From an uncultured Myxococcales bacterium (GTDB lineage: Bacteria; Myxococcota_A; UBA9042), in the NCBI GenBank assembly GCA_903929795.1, contig CAIYWC010000189.1, forward strand, positions 1 through 64,000: a stretch of DNA of 64,000 bases. Reading direction: 5' to 3'. The notes beneath the pieces are model-generated. The model searched no databases. It was not told the origin of the DNA and saw nothing but the letters and a program-made list of their open reading frames with translations. Position 1 is the stretch's first letter; each line of letters opens with the position of its first letter. Both the position numbers and the translations under genes were made by a program. This document shows positions 27,495 through 37,300 of the stretch, piece after piece.

Positions 27495-28439
27495 TTAGAC
27501 CGGCGGCGCCACGGACTCGATGATTTGATGCAAAAGCGCAGCAATCGTTTCGCGTTCGCTTGCAGAACCCGTCATGCCGGTCGGAATCACGCGGTGGCCG
27601 GCGATGGGCACAAAGAGCTGCCGCACGTCGTCGGGCGTGGCGAAAGTCCGCCCGGAGACCAGCGCGCGTGCCTGTACGGCCCGGTAAAAGCCGATCGCCG
27701 CGCGCGTGGACAGGCCCAGCTCAAACGACCGGTGCGCCCGCGTCGCCTGCGTCAGCGCGTGCAGGTAGCCCAGCACTTCGTCGCTCACGTGGACGCCCTC
27801 CGCCGCGGTGCACAGCTGCGCCAGCTCGCCCGGCCCGCACACCGCTTCCGGGGCCGTCTGCGGCGCCCCATGCTGGCGAATGAGCGCCATCTCCTGCGCG
27901 CCCTCCAAATAGCCCACCGACGTCCGCACCAGGAAGCGGTCGAGCTGCGACTCCGGCAGCGGGTACGTCCCGTGAAATTCCCGCGGGTTCTGCGTCGCCA
28001 GCACGATGAACGGCTGCGGCAAGGCGTGCGTTACGCCGTCGACCGTCACGCGCCCCTCGGCCATCGACTCCAGCAGCGCCGATTGCGTGCGCGGCGTCGT
28101 GCGGTTGATCTCGTCGGCGAGCAGCAGGTTGGCAAAAACCGGACCAGGCTTGAACTCAAAGCGCCCAGTCTTCTGGTCATAGATGGAAATACCCACAATA
28201 TCAGCCGGTAACAGGTCGCTGGCGAACTGGATGCGCTGCCAGGACAGCCCGAGCACATGGGCAAAAGTCCGCGCGAGCGTGGTCTTGCCCACGCCGGGCA
28301 CGTCCTCAAAAAGCACGTGGCCACGCGCAAGGATCGCCACCATCACCAGCTCGACGATCTCCGTCTTGCCGACAAACGCCTGCTCCACGCCAGCGACGAT
28401 ACGGCGACAGAGAATTTCCGGCGAAACGGATGTGGTCAT
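27495..28439 (-). CDS. MoxR-family AAA+ ATPase
   Basis: The protein has 314 residues with Walker A in EDVPGVGKTT at 45-54, Walker B in LLLADEIN at 105-112, sensor 1 in FIVLATQNP and the MoxR-typical LPESQLDRFL. MoxR ATPases act as chaperones that mature or remodel partner proteins, usually with a DUF58 or von Willebrand A partner encoded next door. No such partner is present here. The flanking genes are a TPR lipoprotein (ATGA overlap upstream) and folE. The ATG at 28439 was chosen for the overlap and family N-terminus. Confidence 0.93.
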   Translation of the reverse strand: MTTSVSPEILCRRIVAGVEQAFVGKTEIVELVMVAILARGHVLFEDVPGVGKTTLARTFAHVLGLSWQRIQFASDLLPADIVGISIYDQKTGRFEFKPGPVFANLLLADEINRTTPRTQSALLESMAEGRVTVDGVTHALPQPFIVLATQNPREFHGTYPLPESQLDRFLVRTSVGYLEGAQEMALIRQHGAPQTAPEAVCGPGELAQLCTAAEGVHVSDEVLGYLHALTQATRAHRSFELGLSTRAAIGFYRAVQARALVSGRTFATPDDVRQLFVPIAGHRVIPTGMTGSASERETIAALLHQIIESVAPPV

Positions 28440-29698
28440 GGTTGTCCTGGGCCGGCGGGCGGCGTGGGTGCGGTGTGGCAACGCGACACAGCGGCGCGCA
28501 CGGCATCATCGACAGTGTTGGCGGCGGCGGTCAATTCCGCGGGCGTCGTCTTGATCGCCGATTTCTGTGCCGCCGTCAGCAATTCCTGCTCCAGGCTGGC
28601 GCTTGAGCGGTCCCGCCGGCACAGGCGCTGCGCCATCACCGACACGATCAGCGCCCGCAGCTGCAGCGCGTCCAGCTCCGGCATCGCGACGGCGTCCTGC
28701 ACGCGCGCCTGCACGAGCGCCCGCGCCTGCGCCGCCGCCTGCACGGCGCGATCCGGCCAGCCCGCGTCCAGCGCCACTTCCGCCAAGTTGCGAAACAGCA
28801 CGGGCCGCCGCGGCTGCAGGCCAATCGCGGTGTCCAGCGCCGCGATGGCGCCCTCCAGGTTGCCGGCCTTGTGCTTGGCGGCCGCCAGCTGGTTCCACAA
28901 GGACGCGTCGGTCGGCAGCTCGGTCACCATTCGTTGCAGCAATTTCAAGGCCTTGTCCGTCGCACCCTGTTCCAGCCACACGCTCGCGAGCTCGCTTTGC
29001 GCGTCGCGACCGTCCGGGACGATCTCCAACGCCACTTTGAGCGCCGCTTCCGCTTCCGCGAGGTCACCCGCGAGCGCCCGGACCTGCCCCAGCACCAGCC
29101 ACGCGTCCGCGTTGCGCGGCGCCAGCTCCGTAACGCGCTGGGCCAGCTCAAGCGCGGTCGGCAGCCGGCCACGTGCCAGCATCGCGCGCGCCGCCACCAC
29201 AAGCAGGCGCGGCTCGTCCGGGTGCAGCTTCAGGCCCGCGTACGCCACCCGTGACGCGTGATCCGGGTCACCGCGCGCCAGCAGCAGGTCGGCCATCCGC
29301 ACCGCGGCGGTCACATCGTCGGGCTTGAGCGTCAGCCGCCGCGCGTAGGTTGCCACCGCTTCGTCGATGCGCCCCAGCCCGTCGTACGCCCGCGCGAGCA
29401 GCCCCGCGGCATCGGCGTCGTTGATGTCGGCCGCCAGCCGCGGCTTGAGCAGCGCGAGCGCGTCAGCGTGGTGACCGCGCAGGATCTGCGTCTCCGCCAG
29501 CTCCAGCACGGCGCGCGGCTCACCGCGATCGGTCAGGGCCTTGAACGCGAGCTCCGCCTCCGCCAGCCGGCCTTGTTCGCGCAGCTGCAGGGCATGCTCC
29601 ATCGGCGTCAGCGGCTTGACGACCTGCGGCGCGCTGCACTGGCACAAGCCCAGCGTCCCGATCAGCAGGAGGCACGCGGCGGCTTGGCGACGGCTCAC
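28436..29698 (-). CDS. TPR-repeat lipoprotein
   Basis: The protein has 420 residues with a lipoprotein signal ending in LCQC (Ser at +2). From about 35 to 330 it is a run of tetratricopeptide units, for example [40 protein letters not shown] and [23 protein letters not shown] superhelices bind other proteins, so it may be the scaffold of a periplasmic or outer-membrane complex. The GTG start overlaps the ferredoxin stop (GTGA) and its stop overlaps moxR. Its N-terminus was chosen for this overlap and the signal peptide. Confidence 0.9.
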   Translation of the reverse strand: MSRRQAAACLLLIGTLGLCQCSAPQVVKPLTPMEHALQLREQGRLAEAELAFKALTDRGEPRAVLELAETQILRGHHADALALLKPRLAADINDADAAGLLARAYDGLGRIDEAVATYARRLTLKPDDVTAAVRMADLLLARGDPDHASRVAYAGLKLHPDEPRLLVVAARAMLARGRLPTALELAQRVTELAPRNADAWLVLGQVRALAGDLAEAEAALKVALEIVPDGRDAQSELASVWLEQGATDKALKLLQRMVTELPTDASLWNQLAAAKHKAGNLEGAIAALDTAIGLQPRRPVLFRNLAEVALDAGWPDRAVQAAAQARALVQARVQDAVAMPELDALQLRALIVSVMAQRLCRRDRSSASLEQELLTAAQKSAIKTTPAELTAAANTVDDAVRAAVSRCHTAPTPPAGPGQP

Positions 29699-30072
29699 AG
29701 CTTGTCGTCCCAGCGCTTGCGATTGAGTCGGACATCGTCGGCGGTTGGCCGCACTTTGGGTTGCAGCCGTCCCTCGGCGTCGCGGTGCGGCGAGGCGACG
29801 CGAAACAGCTTGGGCTGCTCCTCGGTCTGCGCATTCAGCGCCTGATCGCCCGCGAAGACGTCGGGCAGCTCGCGGTCTTCAAAAATCGCGTGCCACGGGC
29901 ACTCCGGCTCGCAGGCACCGCAGTTGATGCACTCGGTCGGGTGGATGTACAGCATGTTCGGCCGCTCGGGCGGCGCGGCTTGCTTGACTTCGTAAATGCA
30001 TTCAACGGGGCACACCTCGACGCAGCCTTGGTCCAGGCAGTCAACGCAGAGGCGGGTAATGACGTACGCCAT
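29695..30072 (-). CDS. fdxA: Seven-iron ferredoxin (FdxA-like)
   Basis: The protein has 125 residues. Cysteines 9, 17, 21 and 25 plus an extra Cys 12 match the first cluster region of Azotobacter-type 7Fe ferredoxin; Cys 48, 51, 54 and 58 in [13 protein letters not shown] form the second 4Fe-4S site. The C-terminal half (about 75-125) is charged and typical of the longer family members. It is the first gene of the cluster with the TPR lipoprotein, moxR and folE. Its redox partner is unknown. Confidence 0.92.
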   Translation of the reverse strand: MAYVITRLCVDCLDQGCVEVCPVECIYEVKQAAPPERPNMLYIHPTECINCGACEPECPWHAIFEDRELPDVFAGDQALNAQTEEQPKLFRVASPHRDAEGRLQPKVRPTADDVRLNRKRWDDKL

Positions 30073-30288
30073 GCAGGTCCTCGAAATCTTCCGTGGGCGG
30101 CTGCACGTCCGCGCAGCGAGATGCTACACTCCTTCCGCGCCGGCCGCATGCCATCTGGGCGAAAGTTGGCCGACGGGCTGCATTGAATACGCGTTCTCAA
30201 GGTGCGTTGTCCATGGTGTCGGGGCGAAAATCCTGACAGCTGCCCGCAAGCCGCCGCGCTTGCCCAGCGCCAAATGGAGGAAGAGGTC

Positions 30289-31830
30289 ATGAAAACAATG
30301 ATTTACAAGTGGATCGCGGGCGCGACTGCCGTGGCTGGCGTCGCCGCGCTCAGCAGCTGTGGCCCGGCGTACACGGAAGATCGCTGGTACGCGCAGGATT
30401 ATTACGCCCAGCACCCCGCGGCCGTCGCCCAGCCGCAATACGCCGCGCAGCCGGTAGTAGAGCAGGCGCCGATGGCGCAGCCCGACGGCCAGTTTGCTGA
30501 CCTCTCGCCGTATGGCCAGTGGGAAATGACCGAGGAATATGGCCGAATTTGGGTGCCTTACGCCAACCGCACACCCGGCTGGCGCCCGTATTTCTACGGC
30601 CAGTGGGAGTACACGGACTGGGGCTGGAGCTGGGTCAGCGACGAAGTCTGGGGCGCGGGTCCGTACCACTACGGCCGCTGGACCTGGATGAATGGCCGCA
30701 ACTGGATTTGGATCCCCGACTACACCTGGGGCCCGGCATGGGTCACTTGGAGCCATGGCGGCGGCTGTGTCGGCTGGGCGCCGATGGGCCCCGGCGGCGC
30801 CAGCTGGGGCGACATCCACGCGCATTCGACCTACTGGACCTACGTGCCGACCGGCCAGTTCGGCAGCGGCAAGGTACAGCACGTCGTGGTCGCGGCGTCC
30901 GAAGTGCCGCGCATTCACTCGCAAACCGTGATGATCGAAGGCGGTTCGCAGATCCGCGGCCACAACGGCACAGCCGTGACCTACAGCAGCGGCCCGCCGC
31001 GCGAACAGGTCCAGCAGTGGACATCGCGGCCGGTGAACCCGCGGCCAATCGAGCAGATTCCATCCGTGCAGCCGCGGCGAATTCCGGCGACGGCAGCGGC
31101 TCCGACCGGCGGCACCTATGGGTCCGCCACGACACCACCACCGGGCCGCGGCGTGACGCCTTCACCGGCGGCGAACACGACCGGGACCGCGCCGACGCGA
31201 CCGGGAGCGGGCTCGACCGTTCCGGGCGGTGTGCCGACCGGCCCAGGCACGAACCCCCAGACGCGACCAGGCGTGGGGACGCCGACCGCGCCGGGCGTCG
31301 TCCCGGCGACGCGGCCGGGCGTCGGGACGCCGGGTGCGACGCAGCCGGTTGTGACGCCGCCAACACGTCCGGGCGTGGGCACGGTGCCGACAACGACGCC
31401 GCAGGTAAACCCTCCGACCCGTCCGGGCGTCGGGACCACGCCGGTCGAGCCCCCGACACGTCCGGGCGCGGGCTACACGGGGCCTGGTCCGGTCGCGGTG
31501 CCGCCGCAGACGACAGTACCGCGGCCAACGCCGCCGCCGGCCACCGGGAACAACTACGCGCCGCAGCCGACCCGCTATGTGCCGCCGGTGTACACGCCGC
31601 CCTCGCGCCCGTCGACACCGACGTACACGCCGCCGACCTACAACGCGCCGTCGCGCCCGTCGACGCCGAGCTACTCGCCGCCGACCTACAACGCGCCGTC
31701 GCGGCCCGCCGCGCCGAGCTATTCGCCGCCGGCCCAGCAGCAGCAGCGCTTCTCGCCGCCGCCCGCGCACACGGCCGCGCCCTCGCGCCCGGCCGCAGCG
31801 CCTGCGCCGGCTCCCCAACGCCGTCGCTGA
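30289..31830 (+). CDS. DUF6600-like lipoprotein with a Pro/Thr-rich repeat tail
   Basis: The protein has 513 residues with a signal peptide ending in LSSC at Cys 24 (Gly at +2). Residues 65-220 are very rich in Trp, Tyr and Gly, with YGQWEMTEEYGRIWVPY, GWRPYFYGQWEYTDWGWSWV and AGPYHYGRWTW, the signature of DUF6600 proteins found in Gram-negative envelopes. The C-terminal 210 residues are disordered-looking: six TRPGxG motifs and then YxPPTYNAPSRP units. The ATG at 30289 has GGAGGAAGAGG just upstream. The role is unknown; the tail may span or bind peptidoglycan. Confidence 0.88.
   Translation: MKTMIYKWIAGATAVAGVAALSSCGPAYTEDRWYAQDYYAQHPAAVAQPQYAAQPVVEQAPMAQPDGQFADLSPYGQWEMTEEYGRIWVPYANRTPGWRPYFYGQWEYTDWGWSWVSDEVWGAGPYHYGRWTWMNGRNWIWIPDYTWGPAWVTWSHGGGCVGWAPMGPGGASWGDIHAHSTYWTYVPTGQFGSGKVQHVVVAASEVPRIHSQTVMIEGGSQIRGHNGTAVTYSSGPPREQVQQWTSRPVNPRPIEQIPSVQPRRIPATAAAPTGGTYGSATTPPPGRGVTPSPAANTTGTAPTRPGAGSTVPGGVPTGPGTNPQTRPGVGTPTAPGVVPATRPGVGTPGATQPVVTPPTRPGVGTVPTTTPQVNPPTRPGVGTTPVEPPTRPGAGYTGPGPVAVPPQTTVPRPTPPPATGNNYAPQPTRYVPPVYTPPSRPSTPTYTPPTYNAPSRPSTPSYSPPTYNAPSRPAAPSYSPPAQQQQRFSPPPAHTAAPSRPAAAPAPAPQRRR
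31193..31790 (+). repeat. Pro/Thr/Ser-rich tandem repeats inside the DUF6600-like gene
   Basis: Six imperfect TRPG(V/A)G units are encoded between about 31193 and 31480. A second repeat of the form Y(T/S)PPTYNAPSRP(S/A) follows at about 31585-31730. The underlying DNA is also repetitive, so copy number could vary between strains by slippage. Confidence 0.75.
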
Positions 31831-31835
31831 CCCGC

Positions 31836-31864
31836 TTGACGGATCGCGGACGCTCGCGCACGCT
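31836..31864 (+). promoter_or_regulatory. Promoter-like element of the fructose-bisphosphatase operon
   Basis: TTGACG (31836-31841), a 17-bp spacer and CACGCT (31859-31864), with a predicted start near 31871, about 21 nt before the ATG at 31892. Confidence 0.5.
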
Positions 31865-31891
31865 TCGCCCGGCATTCACGCGAGGCGATCC

Positions 31892-32893
31892 ATGTCCGAG
31901 TTGATGACCCTGTCGCGCACCATCTTGCAGCGCAAGCGCTCGTACGAAGGCGCCACCGGCGATTTCACTTTGCTGCTCAATCACATCGCGCTCGCGGCCA
32001 AGGTCGTGTCGCGGTCGGTGGCCAAGGCGGGCCTGCTGGACGTGCTGGGCAAGGCCGGCCGGGACAACGTGCAGGGCGAGGAAGTGCAGCGACTGGACGT
32101 GATCGCCAACGATCTGCTGATCGAATTGCTCAATGATCTTCCGATGGTCGCGGCGATCGCCAGCGAGGAAGAGGAATTCCTGCAGGTCACCCAGGCCGGC
32201 CGTCTGGACGGCAAGTACCTCGTGTGCTTTGACCCGCTGGACGGCTCGTCCAACATCGACGTCAACGTCACGATCGGCACGATCTTCAGCATCCGCAAGC
32301 GCAACGAGACCGGCCGCGAAGCGACCGTCGAGGACTTTTTGGCGCCCGGCAGCGAGCAAGTCGCCGCCGGCTACGCGGTCTACGGCTCGTCCACGATGTT
32401 CGTCTACACCACCGGCGACGGCGTCGACGGCTTCACGCTAGACCCATCCATCGGCGAATTCGTTTTGACTCATCCGGACATCCGCATCCCGGACTCGCCG
32501 CGCTGCTTGAGCGGCAATGTGCTGAACCGCAAGAACTGGCTGCCGGGCACAACGGCATTCTGGGACGCGATCGCCAACAGCAAGGACGATCGCTACAAGA
32601 AGACCGGGCTGCGCTACGTCGGCACGCTCGTCGCGGATGTACACCGCAACCTGCTGCAAGGCGGCATCTTCATCTACCCGGACGACCGCAAGTCGCCCAA
32701 CGGCAAGCTGCGCATCCTCTACGAGTGCCATCCGCTGGCGTTTGTGGTGGAGCAAGCCGGCGGTGCGGCGACCAATGGCCGCCAGCGCATGCTGGACATC
32801 CAGCCGACCGGGCTGCACATGCGCGTGCCGCTGGTCATCGGCAACAAGCAGGAAGTCGAGCTGTACGGGAAATTCCTGGCGGAACACGGCTAG
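31892..32893 (+). CDS. fbp: Class I fructose-1,6-bisphosphatase
   Basis: This gluconeogenic enzyme removes the 1-phosphate from fructose-1,6-bisphosphate. The 333-residue protein has the metal-binding motif VCFDPLDGSSNIDVN near 107-120 and an upstream AAIASEEEE, plus the C-terminal substrate region GKLRILYECHPLAFVVEQAGG. The ATG at 31892 was chosen by family length and N-terminus. moaC begins at the very next base after its stop. Confidence 0.96.
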   Translation: MSELMTLSRTILQRKRSYEGATGDFTLLLNHIALAAKVVSRSVAKAGLLDVLGKAGRDNVQGEEVQRLDVIANDLLIELLNDLPMVAAIASEEEEFLQVTQAGRLDGKYLVCFDPLDGSSNIDVNVTIGTIFSIRKRNETGREATVEDFLAPGSEQVAAGYAVYGSSTMFVYTTGDGVDGFTLDPSIGEFVLTHPDIRIPDSPRCLSGNVLNRKNWLPGTTAFWDAIANSKDDRYKKTGLRYVGTLVADVHRNLLQGGIFIYPDDRKSPNGKLRILYECHPLAFVVEQAGGAATNGRQRMLDIQPTGLHMRVPLVIGNKQEVELYGKFLAEHG

Positions 32894-33364
32894 ATGGCGC
32901 TGACGCACTTGGATGAGCACGGACGCGCGCACATGGTCGCGGTCGGCGAGAAGCCCGAAACGGCGCGGCGGGCGGTAGCGCAAGCGCGCGTGACGATGTC
33001 GGCCGCGGCGCTGGACGCGGTGCGCCAGGGCACCAAGAAGGGCGATGCGCTGCAAGTATCGCGAATTGCTGGAATCCAAGCCGCCAAGCGCACGCACGAA
33101 CTGATTCCTCTCTGCCACCCGCTGCGCTTGACGCAGGTTGCCGTGACCGCGGAGATCGTCGACGGCGGCGTGCTGTTGCGCAGCGAAGTCGCGGCGGTCG
33201 ACCGCACGGGCGTGGAGATGGAGGCGCTGACCGCGGTGACCGTGGCGGCGCTGACGCTGTATGACATGGTCAAGTCCGTGGACAACGCGGCGGTGATTGG
33301 CGATGTGCGGCTGCTAGAAAAATCCGGCGGAAAGTCGGGGACTTTGCGCCCACACGGGCCATGA
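32894..33364 (+). CDS. moaC: Cyclic pyranopterin monophosphate synthase accessory protein MoaC
   Basis: MoaC, with MoaA, converts GTP to cyclic pyranopterin monophosphate, the first step of molybdenum cofactor synthesis. The 156-residue protein shows [30 protein letters not shown] and [25 protein letters not shown], which cover the active site. It starts directly after the fbp stop and its own stop overlaps the next ATG by four bases. The formate dehydrogenase at the right of the window needs this cofactor. Confidence 0.96.
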   Translation: MALTHLDEHGRAHMVAVGEKPETARRAVAQARVTMSAAALDAVRQGTKKGDALQVSRIAGIQAAKRTHELIPLCHPLRLTQVAVTAEIVDGGVLLRSEVAAVDRTGVEMEALTAVTVAALTLYDMVKSVDNAAVIGDVRLLEKSGGKSGTLRPHGP

Positions 33365-34335
33365 TGGACGCGCTGCCACCGCTGGCTGAACGCGTGCGCG
33401 CGGAGACGGCGGATGCCCGGCGCGCGCTGGCGACCGAACGCAAGAAACTCGCACGGCTGTTGGAGAAATTGCCCGTGGACGCGGCGGCCTGTGCCGGCGG
33501 CGAGGCGCTGCGACTGGCGGGTGAAGTGCTCAAGGTGTCGCTCGATCAGGTGCCGCGCGGCGCCGATCGCATGACCCTGCCGGTGCCCTGGCTCGATGGC
33601 GAGACCGTGGACGTGCCGCTGCAGCGGGATCTCTCGCCGCAGCAGAACCTGGACAGGCTGTTCCGGCGCGCCAAAGGGCTGACGCTGGGCCTGAAAATCG
33701 TCCGGCAGCGCGAGGCGCAGACGCTGGCGCGCATGGCGATCGTGGCGGCGCAGTTGGCGACGCTGGACGCGATCGGCGCGGCGGCGCAGGCGTTTGACAC
33801 CCAGACGCCGGATGCGCCGCGGCCGCGCGACGTGCTGCGTCAGGTGACGGCGTGGCTGCAAGCGGTGCGTCAGCTCGGCGTGAAGCTACAGGGCGTGGCC
33901 AAGCCAACGCCGGAGCAGCGCAAAGTGGCACGCGGTAAGCAACTGCCGGACGGCGTGCGCCTGTTCAGCTCACCGGAGGGTGCCGTGGTGCTGGCGGGCA
34001 AGACCGCCGACGGCAACGACGCGCTGGTGACCCGGCTGCTGCGCGGGCGCGACGTGTGGCTGCACCTGCGCGATCGCCCCGGCGCGCACGTGATGCTGCG
34101 GGTGCAAGGTCAGGACGCCGCCAAGCCGGCGGAGCTCGCGGCGTGCGCCATGCTCGCGGGACACCTGTCCGGCGTGGCGAAAGGCGAGGCGTGCGAGATC
34201 ACCGTCTGCGCCGGCAAGGACGTGCGCAAGGTGAAAGGCGCGCCCGCAGGCAGCGTCTACGTCAGCCGCGAGCGGGTCCTGCGCGTGGTCATCGATGGCG
34301 ACGTGATCGACGGATTCTACGCCCGCAACCGCTGA
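33361..34335 (+). CDS. NFACT-R-domain protein lacking the NFACT-N domain
   Basis: The protein has 324 residues. The first 180 are helical and probably coiled coil, and the last 100 match the NFACT-R RNA-binding domain: [33 protein letters not shown], and [18 protein letters not shown]. Full-length relatives (RqcH/FbpA) of about 550 residues add Ala tails to stalled peptides on 50S subunits and need an N-terminal domain that is absent here. So tailing activity should not be assumed, though the protein may still bind tRNA or 50S subunits. The ATG overlaps the moaC stop. Confidence 0.88.
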   Translation: MMDALPPLAERVRAETADARRALATERKKLARLLEKLPVDAAACAGGEALRLAGEVLKVSLDQVPRGADRMTLPVPWLDGETVDVPLQRDLSPQQNLDRLFRRAKGLTLGLKIVRQREAQTLARMAIVAAQLATLDAIGAAAQAFDTQTPDAPRPRDVLRQVTAWLQAVRQLGVKLQGVAKPTPEQRKVARGKQLPDGVRLFSSPEGAVVLAGKTADGNDALVTRLLRGRDVWLHLRDRPGAHVMLRVQGQDAAKPAELAACAMLAGHLSGVAKGEACEITVCAGKDVRKVKGAPAGSVYVSRERVLRVVIDGDVIDGFYARNR

Positions 34336-34338
34336 AAA

Positions 34339-37300
34339 TTACGGAGAAGTTGGCACGATCGCGGCCAACTCCGAGGCGTGGGTCCACAGCAGCGCCTGGG
34401 CGCACTCGCCGGACGCTGTGCCTTCGTTCTGGATGATGGTCACGGAGTCCTGCGAACGCACGACGATGTCCACGCACCCGTCGCCGTCCATGTCGGCGAT
34501 TTCCAGCGCGACCGGGTTGACGCCCACGGCGGACCCGGCGAAGGGCACAAAGGTGCCGTGGCCCGTGCCGAGCAGGAACAAAATGGACGCGCTGTCGCCC
34601 TTGCCAAGCAGCACGAGGTCGAGGTTCGAGTCGTGGTTGACGTCGCCCATCGCCGCCGCGACTGCGCCGGAAAAGCTCGGGCTGATGACGCTGAGCACGG
34701 TCTGCGTGTCAAAGGCAGCGTCCTTGCCGCCGGTGTCGTTGACCTTGCCGGTCAGGATCGCCAACTGGCTGCCGCTGTTCGAGAGCACGAGCATGTCCGC
34801 AATCGAATCATTATTGATATCCGCCGCTTCAAACGCATTGGGCGTGCCGCCGATCGGCGAGGTCGCGTGCTTGGCATAGGTAAAGCCGGTCATGTGCGGC
34901 AGGATGCCGATTTGGCCATACGCCGTGCCGAGGCCAAAGATCGTCACCGGATCGAGCTTGGCGTTCACCGGATTGGGCCACGGCGCCGCGACGATGGCCG
35001 CCAGCCCGTCGGGCATGACGCGATAGCTGACGATCGATGGCGAAAGGATGTGTTTGTCATCGCAGTTCTGGAGCTCGATCTTGTCGCGCGGCGTGGCCTT
35101 GTCGTCGCCAAGGAACTGCGCTGTGAAGTGCGCCTTGCCTGCCGAGAGGTGCTGCGCCACGGTGTCATTCTTGAACAGACGGACGCGGGCCGCCAGAAAC
35201 GGCGCCTTGTCGGGCGTGGTCTTGAAACACGCCACGCCGTCGTTGTCCATCGCCGTCACGATGTCCAGCGCCTTGTCGCCGTCAACGTCAACGAGTTGGA
35301 CGTCAAGCGGATTGCGGCCGCCCGAGAGCGCGTACGCCGGGGTCATGTTGCAGATGTTGGTGCTTGGCAGCCAGTTGCATTTGGCCGCCAAGCCCAGCGG
35401 ACCGGTCTTGCTGGACAAAAACACGTGTGCCGAGGCGCGGTTCATCGGCGCGCCGGTACCACCAAAGCCAAAGATCGGCGACGTCTTGTTCGTGTCCGCG
35501 AACCCGAAGTTGCTGCAGCAGACCGCGGGGTTGGCGTCCGTGCCCGACGGGCCATCCTCGCCATAGCCGTTCGAGATCTCATTTTGCTCAGCGAATACAC
35601 ACCCGCAGTCGCCGGCCGGCACTTCCGTACCGACTGCATACGCGCTGGCGGACCGTACGGTCACCAGATCTGGCAAGCCGTCCTCGTCCACATCGCCCAA
35701 GGCGGCAGCCACCACGCTGCCAAACGGCAGAGGTGCGCCGTTCGTCAGGTCCTGGGTAAAGCCAGCTGCGGTCCGACTGCCTGGATTGTACGGCGAAAAT
35801 TCGCCCTGACGCGGCTCCGGATTGAGCTGACCGCCGACGTTCATGAAGACCGCCATCGGCCAAATTGGCATGGGATTGCCGTTCAAGTTGCCCAGCGCGC
35901 CGATCGCCGAGGACGACGACTGGACACCGATCACCAGCAGCTCGTTCTTCTTGTCCTTGTCAAAATCCACGACCTTGGCCGCCGCAATGTGCTGCACGCC
36001 GCGCGCGGTGGCCGGCGCGTATTCAGCGCAGATGTGGTGGACGGTCGGCGCGATGAACGAGCCCTTGAACTTGGCCTGGCCCAGGGCGATCTGGATGCCG
36101 GAGCGGTCGGTAACCAGTCCACTCGGGCTCCTGCGCGCGTTGAGCAGGTCGAGCACGCCATCGCCGTCCACGTCCGCCGCCGCAATGCGGATCGAAACGC
36201 CGCCGATCATCCACGCCCGAAAGCAGGCCAGCTCGTAGGCGTCGTCGGTGGGATCCAACGGAATGCCATCGACTTCCCCGGACAGCAGCCCGGCAAGCAC
36301 GTACGGATTGCCGGTTGGGCCAATGTTCGCCACTGTCATCGCCTGGACAAGCACGTTCGGGATGTCGCGGTGGGCGGCTGAATCCTCAACGAACGAGAAC
36401 TGCCCCGCGTGGTTCGTCCGCAGCCAGCGCAGGTACGAGCCCGTCGTGCTGGCGACCAGCAGATCCGGACCCGACTTGCCCCCGGTGAGCGTCGGCGGCA
36501 AATTCACCTGCAAAATCAAGCTGGTGTCCGTGCCATCCTTGAACTGGTACGCATCCACGGCCTGGTTCAACGTGCCGTCGCCCTTGACATTGCGGTAGCA
36601 GGAGACGATGGGCCGATTTCCGGAGCCGACGCAGACGTCCAGGCCGCCGCCGTCCCAGAAGTCGCCTGTGGCGATCGAGACCACCGCGGTGACGCCCATG
36701 TTCGGCGCGACTTTGACGTCGCCAAACACCTTGGCGCTCTTCAAACCCGCGAAATTCACGGTCTCGTCTTTGCACGATTTCTGCGGCGTCGCGGGGTCGT
36801 CGGTCACCGTGCAAATCGGCCCTTGCGTCAGCAGCAGCGTCATCAGACCCAGATCCAGGTCCTGGCCGTTGGCATCCTGGGTCTTGATGGCGCCAAAAAG
36901 CAGGTCATCGAGCGAATCGCCATTCAGATCCGCCATTTCCGCGGTCGACGGCCGCGCGGGCAGCTGCAGCGTGTCGACGATCTTGAACGCGCGCAGGGTC
37001 TGTGTCACTGGCTTGCTGTCGGCGCCCGTGTACGTGTAGGTGTCGGGCACGTTGAGGATCGCCCAGACTTCACCAAATGTGCCCGCTGGCCCGGTGACGG
37101 TGCCAACGGCCAGAATGTCCAGATCGCCGTCGCCGTCGAGATCCCGCAGGAAGACGCGCGACATGTTCGCCAGCGCGCCGGCTTTCACTTCGTCCGCCGT
37201 GCCGCGAATCACGCGCGTCTTGTAAAGCGCATCCGCGGGGACAAGTTCCTCAAATTGCAGGGAATGCGCGAACGCGCTTGGCGTGCCATCCGCAATCGTG

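Noticed and set aside
31193..31790. CRISPR array
   Set aside because: The repeats are in frame, encode Pro-rich protein motifs, and there are no unique spacers of equal length.
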